Below are positions 7,928 through 16,209 of a DNA stretch of 64,000 nt, in pieces. The number at the start of each line of letters is the position of its first letter. The stretch's first letter is position 1. A program made the translations under genes and the position numbers. Origin of the DNA: Comamonas testosteroni (GTDB taxonomy: Bacteria; Pseudomonadota; Gammaproteobacteria; Burkholderiales; Burkholderiaceae_C); NCBI RefSeq assembly GCF_030505195.1, contig NZ_CP129672.1:5614501-5678500 (forward strand), in the 5' to 3' direction. The notes under the pieces are model-generated. The model searched no databases and was not told the DNA's origin. It saw only the letters and a list, made by a program, of their open reading frames with translations.

Positions 7928-9052
7928 TTGGCTACTGATCGAATCAAAACAGACCCCGGCTTTCAGCCAGTAATGCTGGCCGGTGTATTGGGTACAAGTG
8001 CACCAGGCATCAAATTCGCCACCGACCCGAATTCGCCATTTCGTGACCGCTACTCAATTGCTGGTGAAGAAGCTGCTTTGGCGGCATTCATCCAGGCTGG
8101 CGCGTCTGAAGACGATCCTTTGTTTGATCGCTATGTAGAGCTGGAAGATCGCAAAGAGCAATTCCAGAAGATGCAAGCGGAGCGACGCGATCGTCGTGGT
8201 GCGGACGCGGTGGTGACGAACTCCGAAGCGCAAGGCATTGATGATCTTGGGCCGCTGACGAACCAAGGCGTGGACCAGATGACGATTCACACCATCGAGG
8301 CCCACCGACTTTTTCAGGGGCGATCTGGGGAGCCTGAAAAGCGCTTGAACGCGATCATTGGTGGCAAGCGCGTTGCTTCCTCTCTGCGAAACCTTTGGGT
8401 ACTGACCAGCCGTGACAACCCATATGCAGATTGGGCACTGGTACGCCATGAGTACGGCATCTCGCAAGTTCAAGAGTCGTTGCGCGCCCAAATCGCTAAA
8501 GCCGAGGATTTGCTGGAGAGCCAGCGCAAGCGCGGCCTGAGCCTGAGCATCGTTCAGTCCGCTCGCCCTATGACCCTGAACCTCGGATTCCGCAGCCCTT
8601 ACGGCTATGCGATCTCCATGTTGATCGTGGACTACGACTACTTTGTTCGTATCCAGAAAACGCTGCAGCGCAAGAACTTGCTGAGTGATGAGCAGGCGCG
8701 TGCTGTGCTGAGCGCAATGAGCCGCGCCATCCTTGGCGTGTTCTACGGCACCGCCCGATTCGACAAATGGCTCGGCCGTCCAGAGATTCGTGAGCTGAGC
8801 CGTTCTGACTGGTTCAGTGCAGACCCGGAAGCGGCGAAGCGCATTCAGTTTGTGGTGAGCACGTTTGGTGCAGTGCCAGCCCAGATTTACAAGGCCGAGG
8901 TGAAGCCTTCGCATTCGCGCCGACTCATCAACATCAGTGACGCCGAACGTGCGTTGCTGCAGCAAGTCGGCGACCAATTGCAGCAGGCGCAAGAGCATGG
9001 CTCCGATGCGTCTGCCTCTACTGGCCCAGAAGCTACAGCCACCGCTGATTAA
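7928..9052 (+). CDS. TIGR03761 / PFL_4669-like integrating conjugative element protein
   Basis: 374 residues starting at TTG 7928, chosen because AAGGAGA lies 6 bases upstream. Sequence features such as MTIHTIEAHRLFQGR near residue 118, a long conserved centre (LRNLWVLTSRDNPYADWALVRHE), GFRSPYGYAISMLIVDYDYFVRI and IYKAEVKPSHSRRL match my memory of the PFL_4669 family, a marker of SPI-7/PFGI-type ICEs. Biochemical function is unknown; its constant place between the replication genes and SSB suggests a role in element DNA metabolism. The C-terminal end overlaps the next gene. Confidence 0.82.
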   Translation: MATDRIKTDPGFQPVMLAGVLGTSAPGIKFATDPNSPFRDRYSIAGEEAALAAFIQAGASEDDPLFDRYVELEDRKEQFQKMQAERRDRRGADAVVTNSEAQGIDDLGPLTNQGVDQMTIHTIEAHRLFQGRSGEPEKRLNAIIGGKRVASSLRNLWVLTSRDNPYADWALVRHEYGISQVQESLRAQIAKAEDLLESQRKRGLSLSIVQSARPMTLNLGFRSPYGYAISMLIVDYDYFVRIQKTLQRKNLLSDEQARAVLSAMSRAILGVFYGTARFDKWLGRPEIRELSRSDWFSADPEAAKRIQFVVSTFGAVPAQIYKAEVKPSHSRRLINISDAERALLQQVGDQLQQAQEHGSDASASTGPEATATAD

Positions 9053-9617
9053 GACAGAGCGCGGTCGTTTGGAACTGATATTGAAAGGGATTGGTGTGAA
9101 AAGGGATCTGGAAATAAAAGGGGCTTCGCAGCACACCGGTCGTGGCCGAGTCGTCAACAACGTGCTCTGGGGTCGTCAAGCCTTGGCGGATCAGGACTGT
9201 CAAGATCGAGCTGACGTAAAGGCCCTTACGGGTAGGGGCACCCTGTCCAGATTGCGCCAGAAACTTGACGGCATTGACGCAATCCTGAAGCAGATGCGCG
9301 ATTTGTCCGAGAAGTCGAAATCTGTTCCAGGACTGAGCTTCTATCTGGTCGTGCACCAGAAAAACACAACAGGCTATGTCTTTCTGCGCTGGCGCCAACG
9401 CATGGGCTCGAACCGCCATTTGAGCTTTGAGGAGGTCGAGCAGCTTGCGTCAGGCCTTTCCAGTGAACTCCGTCAATGGTGCATGGCAGCGTCCCAGCGC
9501 GCTGTGGCCTTGAATGAGGAGCACCAGCAGACGCGTGGCGATATCAAGCGTATTCGCGTGAGCGTGGACAAGGCTCCTGTCTTTCTTTATCCACGCTCCC
9601 CGATTTCGACCCTCTGA
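8997..9617 (+). CDS. DUF3158-like island protein
   Basis: About 206 residues if started at ATG 8997; the frame is open further upstream inside the previous gene and also has ATG 9006, so the start is uncertain. The body includes DLEIKGASQH, a coiled-coil-like RQKLDGIDAILKQMRDLSEKSK and TGYVFLRWRQR, the FLRWR motif typical of DUF3158 proteins that follow PFL_4669 genes. Overlaps the preceding gene by about 56 bp. Function unknown. Confidence 0.6.
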   Translation: MAPMRLPLLAQKLQPPLIKTERGRLELILKGIGVKRDLEIKGASQHTGRGRVVNNVLWGRQALADQDCQDRADVKALTGRGTLSRLRQKLDGIDAILKQMRDLSEKSKSVPGLSFYLVVHQKNTTGYVFLRWRQRMGSNRHLSFEEVEQLASGLSSELRQWCMAASQRAVALNEEHQQTRGDIKRIRVSVDKAPVFLYPRSPISTL

Positions 9618-9683
9618 GTCCGTGCCTGGGCTGACCTGGTGCAGCAGCTCGGGCATTCAATCAGCACTGCAAGGAAATTGGAT

Positions 9684-10130
9684 ATGTCGCAATTGTTTAT
9701 CGGCAAGGGAAACCTGGGTAGCTCTCCTAGTCTCAGGACGCTCAAGGGTGGGCCTAACGGCGAGTTTGATGTCGCCAGTATGCGTGTTCGGTTCAGCCGA
9801 TACGGCCGCACCGAGGAGGGCGGAATCGAAGAGGTCGGCGGTTTTTGGCGCGAGGTGGAAATCTACGGCGCGAAGGCTCGCGATGCCGCGCGGCTCCTGC
9901 GCAAAGGAGCCAGAGTTCTAGTGATGGGGGAAGAGCTTGAGTACATGGCGCGCGATGAGGCTACTGGCGGCCAGGTGATGGTGTTCAAGATCGAGGCCCA
10001 GGATGTCGCACTACTGCTGTCGCGTGTGAAGACCATTGAGTTCGAGGCTTCACGCCGCTCGTCCACGGAGCAGTCGGATGGCTCCTCAGGCGAAGTGCAG
10101 GAACCCTACCACGCAGGCCAGCCTGCTTAA
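9684..10130 (+). CDS. ssb: single-stranded DNA-binding protein, ICE type
   Basis: 148 residues from ATG 9684 (MSQLFIGKGNLGSSPSLR); AAGG lies at 9671 and the upstream TTG frame lacks a ribosome site. It shows the OB-fold pattern of SSB: strands in MRVRFSRYGR, GGFWREVEIYGAKARDAARLLRKGARVLVMGEEL and VMVFKIEAQDVALLL. The acidic DDIPF-type tail of chromosomal SSB is absent; it ends EVQEPYHAGQPA. Such element-coded SSBs protect single strands during transfer and replication. Located between DUF3158 and small unknown genes, the usual ICE order. Confidence 0.78.
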   Translation: MSQLFIGKGNLGSSPSLRTLKGGPNGEFDVASMRVRFSRYGRTEEGGIEEVGGFWREVEIYGAKARDAARLLRKGARVLVMGEELEYMARDEATGGQVMVFKIEAQDVALLLSRVKTIEFEASRRSSTEQSDGSSGEVQEPYHAGQPA

Positions 10131-10157
10131 CGACCGTTTTTAACCAAGGAGCACATC

Positions 10158-10484
10158 TTGACTTTACATCCCGATCAACAGGCCTCGGACGACATCACAT
10201 TGCTTGTCGATGGTCGATTCACCATGGTGGTTGCGCCATCGCAAACTGTGAATGAAGAAAATGCACCCGCATTCTTAGTCGTGCGAGATTCCAATGGCAA
10301 GGATGTATGCGTGGGATATTGCAAGCTCCAGTTTGATGGTACCTGGCACACGCGTCTCACGGTCACATACGATGAGTCGTCGCAGTCGGACTCTATGTTG
10401 ATTGGCGACTTTGATAGTCGCGTTGATGCGGTGGTGCGGTTATGGCTTGTCCGTCATAACTTCAGCTACCAGATGACAGAATAA
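10158..10484 (+). CDS. small protein of unknown function
   Basis: 108 residues with TTG start at 10158 following AAGGAGCACATC, the same style of TTG start used by the PFL_4669-like gene. Mostly beta-rich by eye (FTMVVAPSQ, AFLVVRDSNGKDVCVGYCKLQF, WHTRLTVTYDE) ending with AVVRLWLVRHNFSY. No signal peptide or membrane segment. I do not recognise a family; its place suggests an accessory to the SSB/helicase block. Confidence 0.6.
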   Translation: MTLHPDQQASDDITLLVDGRFTMVVAPSQTVNEENAPAFLVVRDSNGKDVCVGYCKLQFDGTWHTRLTVTYDESSQSDSMLIGDFDSRVDAVVRLWLVRHNFSYQMTE

Positions 10485-10494
10485 ATATCGGTTT

Positions 10495-10534
10495 TCCTGT
10501 GGCGCATGCTCAGTCGCCAATTGAGTCCACAGGA
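10495..10534 (+). promoter_or_regulatory. Shine-Dalgarno-pairing hairpin before gene 10539
   Basis: TCCTGTGG (10495-10502) pairs perfectly with CCACAGGA (10527-10534), which contains part of the AGGAG ribosome site; an inner CTCA/TGAG pair adds stability. In the RNA this would hide the ribosome site. Confidence 0.55.
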
Positions 10535-10538
10535 GAAT

Positions 10539-10823
10539 ATGGTGCAAGAAAAATATCAATTTTTGGGGCTCGTTGTTCCCGATCCAGTCGATCCGAATTT
10601 CGATCCTGTGGCATGGGCCAATACCTGCCAGGAAGTATTCAATAAAAATATCGCTCTGATCGGAAAGTCCTACGACACTTTTATCTTGAAGTGTTCCAGC
10701 GATTTTGATCCGCTTATATCGGGGCTGCAGGTTTCTGATTCAACGCTCACATGGGCGCTATGGATGGCCGAAGGTTGGGGCTATGAGTCACCAGCAACAA
10801 GAGTTGTTCGCGAGGGGCTTTGA
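10539..10823 (+). CDS. small protein of unknown function, coupled to SNF2 helicase
   Basis: 94 residues from ATG 10539 with AGGAG 4 bases upstream; an earlier in-frame start at 10506 would lie inside the hairpin leader. Features: YQFLGLVVPDPVDPNFDPVAWANTCQ and TLTWALWMAEGWGYESP. Its stop overlaps the helicase start (TGATG), so it is probably translated with it and may be a small partner. No family recognised. Confidence 0.6.
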   Translation: MVQEKYQFLGLVVPDPVDPNFDPVAWANTCQEVFNKNIALIGKSYDTFILKCSSDFDPLISGLQVSDSTLTWALWMAEGWGYESPATRVVREGL

Positions 10824-12823
10824 TGTTGCCTAGGCCCGTCACGATCCGCCCGCCGGATCTCCTTATCAAAGCCGTCTCGGATGGACGCAGGCTGGGCCTG
10901 CAGCTCCTGACTGTTCCAGGTGTGAGCCGTCCACTTGCAAACTACGATGCTTGGTGGAGTGGAGCTCGGCGCATGTGGCTGCTTCAAACTACCGACTCCA
11001 GTTATGCCGACGATGTGATTAAGCATGCGTTTGCTGGGCACTTCGTGGATATGGAGCAGCTTGATGTGCAACTGCGCGCCGCTGTCGCAGCTCCTGATCC
11101 CGACTACTTCTCGCAGTTGCTCGATGTGCAGATCTTCCCGCTGGTGAAGGGAGACCTGGCACGCGGTTCATGGGCGGTTAGCTTTACCTACGACCCGCTA
11201 TGCGTGAAGGCGATGCGCTCGTTGGGCGGCTACTTCCACAAGCATGCGTCAGCGTGGCAGGTCAGAGCCGATCCTGAGCTCATCATGGAGCGGCTGGCCA
11301 GCATTGCCGGCGTGTCGTCAGAGTTCGTATTCGTCCATGAGCAGCCGGTGGTCATCGAAGAGTTGACCACAAGCGGCAACGAAGGCTCGCCTATCAGCGT
11401 GCCCGCTGCATCGCCACCGCTGGGCGGGGGCGGCGGGCCTGGTGAAGAAGAGGGCACCGGTTTCCTGTCGACCGAGCATGGCCACGTCGATGACATGCCG
11501 TATGACCGGGTGGCCCTGGCCAGCCTGGTCGCCTGTGGCGTGCTGCGCGACTACCAGGCCGAAGGCGTCGCGCACATGCTGCGTCAATCGGGCGCGTGCA
11601 TGGGCGATGACATGGGCCTGGGCAAAAGCCGCCAGACGGTCGTGGCATCCCGGATGGCTGCCGGTAGCGGCCGGGTCCTGATCGTATGCCCTGCATCCCT
11701 ACGTTTGAACTGGGAGCGAGAGATCAAGATGGTCTACCCCGACGCTCGCGTCGGGATGATCGGTGAGGACCGGATTTCGACGCCCGCTGGGTGTGACTGG
11801 GTGATCGGCAACTACGAACGCATGGGCGGCCTAGTGCGCGAGACTGAGCTGGAGTTCGCGGTGATGGCCGTGGATGAAGCCCACTACCTGAAGGAATACA
11901 AGAGCGGCCGCACGCGCAATGTGTTCCTGCTGGCCGCACGCATTGAGCGGTGCTTTGTCGTTACCGGCACGCCGTTGCTCAATCGTGAGATCGAAATGCA
12001 CACGCTGCTACGTATCACGGGCCATCGCCTCGGTAGTCTCACGCTGGCAGAGTTCCGCAAGAGCTACGCGGGTAGCCCAGAGAAGCGAGCAGCACTGGCT
12101 GCAGCGATCCAGGGCTGGATGATCCGTCGCAGCAAGGACGTGCTCAAGGATCTGGGTGACAAGGCGAGGCAGTTTGTGCCTCTGTCGCCGGAGGGGCTCG
12201 ATGTCTACAAGGAGATCTATGGCGACATGACCCTGCAGGCCATGCCCAAGATCGTTCGCCTGCGTAAATGCCTTGAAGGTCTGAAGGTTCCGTACTTGGT
12301 CGAAACCGTGCAGGCAATGGGAGAGGACGACAAGCTCATCATCTTCTGCGAGTACATGAGCACCGTGGAGGCCCTTAAACAGGCCCTGGCCAGCCTTGGC
12401 GTAGGCTGTGTCTCGCTGGTCGGCTCAGATAGCTTGAAGCGTCGCCAGGCTGCGGTAGATGCGTTCCAGAGGGACGCAAGCATCAAGGTATTCATTGGCA
12501 CCACCATGGCTGCGGGCGTGGGCATCACGCTGACGGCTGCCAACATCGTGGCATTTGCCTCCATGCCGTGGACGCCAGCCTTGATGCGCCAGGCAGAGGA
12601 CCGGGCCTACCGTTTGGGTCAGATCCGCGATGTGCTGGTCCTGGTGCCCATCATCCAGGGCACTATCGATGAGGGCGTGCTGCAGCTGCAGGAGAACAAG
12701 CACACCACAGAAATAGAAGTGGTGGAGGCAGCCAAGAAAGCATTGCCTGTCCAACAACGAGCGGCTGTAGAAACTGTGCCAGATGAAGCTCGCGAGGAAG
12801 TGCTGGCACTTGAATATGCCTGA
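10823..12823 (+). CDS. SNF2-family DNA-dependent ATPase/helicase
   Basis: 666 residues. Motif I MGDDMGLGKSRQT near residue 260, a motif Ia region (VLIVCPASLRLNWERE), motif II VDEAHYLK near 349, motif III VTGTPLLNR, and C-terminal motif VI RQAEDRAYRLGQIRD near 588 define a complete two-lobe SNF2 core. The N-terminal about 230 residues are not ATPase-like; a Pro/Gly-rich stretch (PPLGGGGGPGEEEG) precedes the core. Single-polypeptide SNF2 enzymes of the HepA/SMARCAL1 type move on DNA, anneal strands or strip proteins. Starts at ATG in TGATG with the previous stop. A second, different SNF2-type protein lies at 61085. Confidence 0.9.
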   Translation: MLPRPVTIRPPDLLIKAVSDGRRLGLQLLTVPGVSRPLANYDAWWSGARRMWLLQTTDSSYADDVIKHAFAGHFVDMEQLDVQLRAAVAAPDPDYFSQLLDVQIFPLVKGDLARGSWAVSFTYDPLCVKAMRSLGGYFHKHASAWQVRADPELIMERLASIAGVSSEFVFVHEQPVVIEELTTSGNEGSPISVPAASPPLGGGGGPGEEEGTGFLSTEHGHVDDMPYDRVALASLVACGVLRDYQAEGVAHMLRQSGACMGDDMGLGKSRQTVVASRMAAGSGRVLIVCPASLRLNWEREIKMVYPDARVGMIGEDRISTPAGCDWVIGNYERMGGLVRETELEFAVMAVDEAHYLKEYKSGRTRNVFLLAARIERCFVVTGTPLLNREIEMHTLLRITGHRLGSLTLAEFRKSYAGSPEKRAALAAAIQGWMIRRSKDVLKDLGDKARQFVPLSPEGLDVYKEIYGDMTLQAMPKIVRLRKCLEGLKVPYLVETVQAMGEDDKLIIFCEYMSTVEALKQALASLGVGCVSLVGSDSLKRRQAAVDAFQRDASIKVFIGTTMAAGVGITLTAANIVAFASMPWTPALMRQAEDRAYRLGQIRDVLVLVPIIQGTIDEGVLQLQENKHTTEIEVVEAAKKALPVQQRAAVETVPDEAREEVLALEYA

Positions 12824-12841
12824 TCTATTTTAAGTGCTCAT

Positions 12842-12865
12842 AAAAAATGGCCACTTAGTGGCCAT
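12842..12865 (-). terminator. Rho-independent terminator of the H-NS-like gene
   Basis: ATGGCCACT-T-AGTGGCCAT (12847-12865), with six A residues on its left, which is a U-run for minus-strand transcripts. It lies between the convergent SNF2 and H-NS genes. Confidence 0.8.
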
Positions 12866-12886
12866 CTAATATCAAACCTGCTGCAA

Positions 12887-13183
12887 TCATTTGATTTCGA
12901 ATTGCGAGCGATCCTTATCTTTAATCCAGACAGGAGGCTTGCCACGGCCTGTCCAAGTTTGACCTGTCTCAGGGTCACGATACTTGGGGTCAACAGAGCC
13001 GCGAGTTGCTTTTGCTTTCGCTTGGGGGAATATATCGTCTTGGGTCAATCCATATGTCGCGATCAAACCCTTAATCTGTTGCACGGCTGTGCCGATTTCG
13101 CTTTTACGTGCTGCTTCAATCTGGGCTTCGAGTGTTGCGCGTTGGGCCAGCAGATCCTTGTACGACACCGCAGAGTTAGACAT
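12887..13183 (-). CDS. H-NS-family nucleoid protein (BpH3-like)
   Basis: 98 residues from ATG 13183, with GGAG upstream. The N-terminal coiled coil (YKDLLAQRATLEAQIEAARK) gives oligomerisation; the C-terminus has the DPETGQTWTGRGKPPVWI signature of the H-NS DNA-binding domain, in the form typical of betaproteobacterial BpH3-like proteins. Element-encoded H-NS homologues silence AT-rich foreign genes and lower the fitness cost of the element. It is the only backbone gene here transcribed leftward and has its own terminator, so it is an independent unit. Confidence 0.92.
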   Translation of the reverse strand: MSNSAVSYKDLLAQRATLEAQIEAARKSEIGTAVQQIKGLIATYGLTQDDIFPQAKAKATRGSVDPKYRDPETGQTWTGRGKPPVWIKDKDRSQFEIK

Positions 13184-13376
13184 CAATATGCTCCATTAAA
13201 ATGACAAAACATATTATGAGGCATTTTAAGAGATGATGGTTGCTTTGCGGGAAGCAAGGATTGCGTTGCACTCAGTTTCGGCGCTAAAATCGACGCACAC
13301 TGGCTCTTCGGAGCTTTCTAGCATCTGAGTCCTTGAGAGATGCGCATCAGCTCACGCTGACGAGGACATTCTTCAA

Positions 13377-13435
13377 CCCCACGGGATAACACAATCCCGT
13401 CGGGGACCGTGTTGCCCAACATCTAGGAGCAACAC
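13377..13435 (+). promoter_or_regulatory. two-hairpin leader of gene 13436
   Basis: Hairpin 1: CCCC-ACGGGAT-AACACA-ATCCCGT-C-GGGG (13377-13405), an 11-bp stem with one bulge. Hairpin 2: GTGTTG (13409-13414) with CAACAC (13430-13435), enclosing the TAGGAG ribosome site in its loop and ending one base before ATG. Confidence 0.65.
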
Positions 13436-13873
13436 ATGCATCAATCTCAACGTTCTGCCAAGAAGCCGGCATCCTCGCCTTTTGACGTGGATCGCCAGTT
13501 GCTGGTGAACATGATCTCTCGCGTCAACGACCCCGTCGTAGCACGCATATTTCTCAACACATTGGATATGTACCCGGATCTGAAACTTCAGTTCCTAGGT
13601 GCCAATCTGATGGCGGAAGAGACGGTCAAGCGCTCGCAGATTCGATACGCAAAGGCTCATGACTTGGGTCAGGCTACTGCGCGAATCAAGCGAAAGTGTT
13701 TGGAGTTGCTTGGTGCCCTTTGGTCACTTAGCGTTTGCTTAGCTCGTTGGGCTCGCGTGGCTATCAATGAGTACAAGCTGCAAAAGTCTCATAAATCGTC
13801 TAAGCCACCGGCTCCTTCTGCAAACGTCATCATGCTGCCGTTGTCTCGCAAGGCAACTGGCACAGATAACTAA
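13436..13873 (+). CDS. unknown backbone protein
   Basis: 145 residues, TAGGAG before ATG. The N-terminal part is basic, then LLVNMISRVNDPVVARIFLNTLDMYPDLKLQFLGANLMAEETVKRSQIRYAKA forms likely helices; a hydrophobic stretch (LELLGALWSLSVCLARWARVAI) could be amphipathic or membrane-associated. No family recognised. It has the two-hairpin leader and is followed by a terminator-like hairpin. Confidence 0.65.
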   Translation: MHQSQRSAKKPASSPFDVDRQLLVNMISRVNDPVVARIFLNTLDMYPDLKLQFLGANLMAEETVKRSQIRYAKAHDLGQATARIKRKCLELLGALWSLSVCLARWARVAINEYKLQKSHKSSKPPAPSANVIMLPLSRKATGTDN

Positions 13874-13890
13874 GCAGAAGCTCTAACCAA

Positions 13891-13926
13891 CCCATTACCT
13901 GAAATTCGTCGGGTAGTGGGTTTTTC
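13891..13926 (+). terminator. terminator-like hairpin between two backbone genes
   Basis: CCCATTACC pairs with GGGTAGTGGG (13911-13920, one G-U pair), followed by TTTTTCTTT. It lies 18 bp after the stop of 13436-13873 and only about 25 bp before the next start, so it may act as an attenuator for gene 13952 as well. Confidence 0.65.
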
Positions 13927-13951
13927 TTTGCTTGAAATATTTGGAGTCCGT

Positions 13952-14695
13952 ATGAATAAGAAATCAATCCTTGAACGCTACCTTGAATTGCATCCATTGG
14001 GGGCTTCAAGGCGTGGCGCGTCATTGGATAAGGAGCTCATTGAACGTTGGTACTTTGAAATTCAGCTCCGAGGCGTTGCGAAGATCAAAGATCAGATTAC
14101 ACATGCGAAGCGAACCGCCACCTCATTGGTGAAAGCTCAAAGTAATTTTGAGAACCTCAATCCAGCTCAATTGAAGCAATTGAAGGATGCCTCAACGATG
14201 ATGCGCAATCTCGCAGAGTCGCTGGTTCCGCTAGAAAATTGGGCTAAGAGCTATAAGGAGTTCTACGATAAGACGGTTCTTGCCGATCAGAATGAAGAAT
14301 GCGATGCGTTTGCGCAAGCACGCTGGCATGGCGATGAAGTGGAGTTTCAGCTGGAGCTTGAGTTATTGCTTGAGGCTGACAACTTCAAAACGCGCAGTTG
14401 CCTTGGTGATTGGTTTCATCTGAATAAGCGGTATCTCAACGTAGCAGCAAATGAGTTCATCCTGTCGTTATATCTGACCCTTCATGAGAAACAAAGCGTG
14501 AAGGAACGGATGCGGGCAGTAGCCTATTCATTTGTTTACGCCTCCGCTTGTCGCAGGGAGCATTCTGAGTTGATTAGCAATCAAAAGTCCGTGTACGTGG
14601 GTACCAAAGACATTGATGCGTACCTCGCATACAGAAAAGCAAATGTGCAGGCTTCGGCGTCTGCGGCAATGGGCAAGTTGGGTGTCAACCTATAA
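13952..14695 (+). CDS. unknown backbone protein, helical
   Basis: 247 residues from ATG 13952 (MNKKSILERYLELHPLGA) with GGAG upstream. Residues about 25-110 are strongly helical with coiled-coil character (IKDQITHAKRTATSLVKAQ, LKQLKDASTMMRNLAESL). The C-terminal half is also helical (FHLNKRYLNVAANEFILSLYLTLHEK). No catalytic motif, signal peptide or known domain recognised. Codon use and length support a real gene. Confidence 0.7.
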   Translation: MNKKSILERYLELHPLGASRRGASLDKELIERWYFEIQLRGVAKIKDQITHAKRTATSLVKAQSNFENLNPAQLKQLKDASTMMRNLAESLVPLENWAKSYKEFYDKTVLADQNEECDAFAQARWHGDEVEFQLELELLLEADNFKTRSCLGDWFHLNKRYLNVAANEFILSLYLTLHEKQSVKERMRAVAYSFVYASACRREHSELISNQKSVYVGTKDIDAYLAYRKANVQASASAAMGKLGVNL

Positions 14696-14702
14696 ATCCC
14701 TG

Positions 14703-14756
14703 ATGGGCACTAGATGCCCTGGGGCATGTGTCCATCTTCCTTATCTACTGGAGATG
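14703..14756 (+). promoter_or_regulatory. two-hairpin leader of gene 14760
   Basis: Hairpin 1: ATGGGCAC (14703) with GTGTCCAT (to 14735), containing an inner ATGCC-CTGG-GGCAT. Hairpin 2: CATCT(T)CC (14733-14740) with GGAGATG (14750-14756), sequestering the GGAG ribosome site. The two share bases 14733-14735, so full formation of one competes with the other. Confidence 0.6.
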
Positions 14757-14759
14757 AAT

Positions 14760-15005
14760 ATGATCCTCGAAAACACCTTTGAACGTCCAAGTAATTACAA
14801 ATCCATGGTGCATGCAGAGAAAAAACCGAGCATTGAATTGTTGATGGACCAGGTAATGGTGATTGCATCAATTTGGACATTAGCTTCAAACGATGCCTTG
14901 GAACCCTCGGCTAAAGAGAAATATAGGGCTCGTGTTGTACTGGAACAGGATCATCTTCGCACGATGCTCCAGGAAGCGCTCACAGCGAAAGACGGGGTTC
15001 TGTAA
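14760..15005 (+). CDS. small unknown backbone protein
   Basis: 81 residues from ATG 14760, chosen over ATG 14754 because GGAG (14750-14753) needs spacing. Helical, starting MILENTFERPSNYKSMVHAEK and containing MDQVMVIASIWTLASNDALE. No recognised domain. Preceded by a two-hairpin leader. Confidence 0.55.
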   Translation: MILENTFERPSNYKSMVHAEKKPSIELLMDQVMVIASIWTLASNDALEPSAKEKYRARVVLEQDHLRTMLQEALTAKDGVL

Positions 15006-15056
15006 CTTGTCCCGTATTCACTGGGTGATCTTCTTCTAACTCTCTTTTTACCCTTG

Positions 15057-15109
15057 GGGCACCGTCATGCCCCTGGGGGGACGGTGCCCTTTCTGCTTTC
15101 AACGAAAGG
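15057..15109 (+). promoter_or_regulatory. two-hairpin leader of gene 15116
   Basis: Hairpin 1: GGGCACCGTC (15057-15066) with GACGGTGCCC (15080-15089), perfect, with a nested CCCC/GGGG loop. Hairpin 2: CCTTTC (15088-15093) with GAAAGG (15104-15109), hiding the AAAGG ribosome site. They overlap by two bases. Confidence 0.65.
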
Positions 15110-15115
15110 AATCCA

Positions 15116-16018
15116 ATGTCCAAGCACTTAATTAATCAAACGAACGTGAACGGTATTGAAATGGTTCTGGAATGCGGCTACGACCGCCCAACAGGCTCTT
15201 TCTTTGCCAATATTCATTCCGAAGGCGAAATTTACTACACCTCACTTGCGGAGCTCGGGTCGAAAGACTCGGGCTGGTTGCTCACCGTGACTGCAGAGCA
15301 TGGCTTGGTAGTCCCTCGCAAAATGATGGATCGCCTTGCTATCGAAGCAATGTTCGATGGGAGTAACGATCTCATCGAGCACGAGCCTTACACGCAAACG
15401 GAATTCGACAGACGACTGCTACAGCTGGGCTTTCGCCAACAGATGCCGTCCGTGCTGCCAACCGATAACCCTGTGTGGGCTTGGTTCACTGACAGCGAGG
15501 AAGATCTTGGCACATATGCTTTGCTGCAATCCAAGGACTGTCAAGCGTATGTGCCATCTCTGCTCTGTGATGTCATGCCACAAGAAGGTGAATGGCCGGT
15601 ATTCGATGAACAGTATGTGCTCAAGCGTCTTGACACGATGCATGCGCGGCTCTTGAAGGGCACTTTCCAAAAGCATCCTGGCGAAGGCATAGGATCGGTT
15701 CTGAACCGCATTCTGGGCTTTGTGCCGCCAATTCTGCAGCTCGAATCCAAGTTGTTCGTTGTTTTCTCGGATCACGAATTCGTGGAAGAAAAGACGGGCT
15801 TTTGGGCTGGAGACAGTTGGGCTGGCTTTTCCGCGGCGAAGGTGTTCGGGCCGTGTGAAGTGACAGTAGAGGAGGGCGAGAACTGCATCCCTATTCACGA
15901 GGCATATGCCTTGGCAGCGGTGCATTGCTCAAGGTCCAGTCATTTGGCGTCAAAAGCATCTCTGACGATGATCTTTGCGCATCTTGCGGCCACTGCAACT
16001 ATCGTTCAGGTCATATGA
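15116..16018 (+). CDS. unknown backbone protein, probably frameshifted near its end
   Basis: 300 residues as read, ending in an unlikely tail (HLASKASLTMIFAHL...). From about 15911 the -1 frame instead continues as LLKVQSFGVKSISDDDL, then a Cys-rich segment (CASCGHCN, SSC) and SKDWPGYQDSDGYLKVC, stopping at TAA 16099-16101, just before a terminator hairpin. The natural end is therefore probably 16101, with a -1 frameshift near 15911-15922 (mutation, sequencing error, or recoding). The Cys pattern could bind zinc. No family recognised. Start has a clear AAAGG site. Confidence 0.6.
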   Translation: MSKHLINQTNVNGIEMVLECGYDRPTGSFFANIHSEGEIYYTSLAELGSKDSGWLLTVTAEHGLVVPRKMMDRLAIEAMFDGSNDLIEHEPYTQTEFDRRLLQLGFRQQMPSVLPTDNPVWAWFTDSEEDLGTYALLQSKDCQAYVPSLLCDVMPQEGEWPVFDEQYVLKRLDTMHARLLKGTFQKHPGEGIGSVLNRILGFVPPILQLESKLFVVFSDHEFVEEKTGFWAGDSWAGFSAAKVFGPCEVTVEEGENCIPIHEAYALAAVHCSRSSHLASKASLTMIFAHLAATATIVQVI

Positions 16019-16101
16019 GCAGTTGCAGTAAAGACTGGCCTGGATACCAGGATTCCGATGGGTATCTGAAGGTGTGCTTTGCGTCCGATGTCGCCATCTA
16101 A
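15919..16101 (+). pseudogene. out-of-frame Cys-rich C-terminus of gene 15116
   Basis: The -1 frame relative to gene 15116, ending at TAA 16101. It holds six cysteines, three of them in CASCGHC, and reads like a conserved domain end. It has no start of its own. It is best read as the displaced end of the gene above. Confidence 0.5.
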
Positions 16102-16123
16102 AACGCAAGCTATTTGAACTTCG

Positions 16124-16148
16124 CGCTGGCCAAGGGCCAGCGATTTTT
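16124..16148 (+). terminator. Rho-independent terminator
   Basis: CGCTGGCC-AAG-GGCCAGCG followed by ATTTTTT. It comes 22 bp after the frameshifted end of the preceding gene and about 60 bp before the next start. Confidence 0.8.
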
Positions 16149-16186
16149 TAACCCGGACGGGCGTCGTCGCGCAGTCGGGCCGCGCC

Positions 16187-16209
16187 TTTCCAATTTAGAG
16201 AGTTGGAAA
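16187..16209 (+). promoter_or_regulatory. Shine-Dalgarno-pairing hairpin before gene 16209
   Basis: TTTCCAA (16187-16193) pairs perfectly with TTGGAAA (16203-16209), covering the weak ribosome site and the first base of ATG. A looser upstream CCC-GAC/GTC-GGG pairing (16152-16179) may be the partner hairpin. Confidence 0.5.

Noticed and set aside
8054..9160. 368-codon minus-strand frame opposite the PFL_4669-like gene
   Set aside because: A shadow of a well-supported plus-strand gene with a good ribosome site.
13872..13951. Two-hairpin leader for gene 13952
   Set aside because: The only hairpin there has a U-run and looks like a terminator; no second hairpin pairs with the ribosome site, so it was left out of the leader family.
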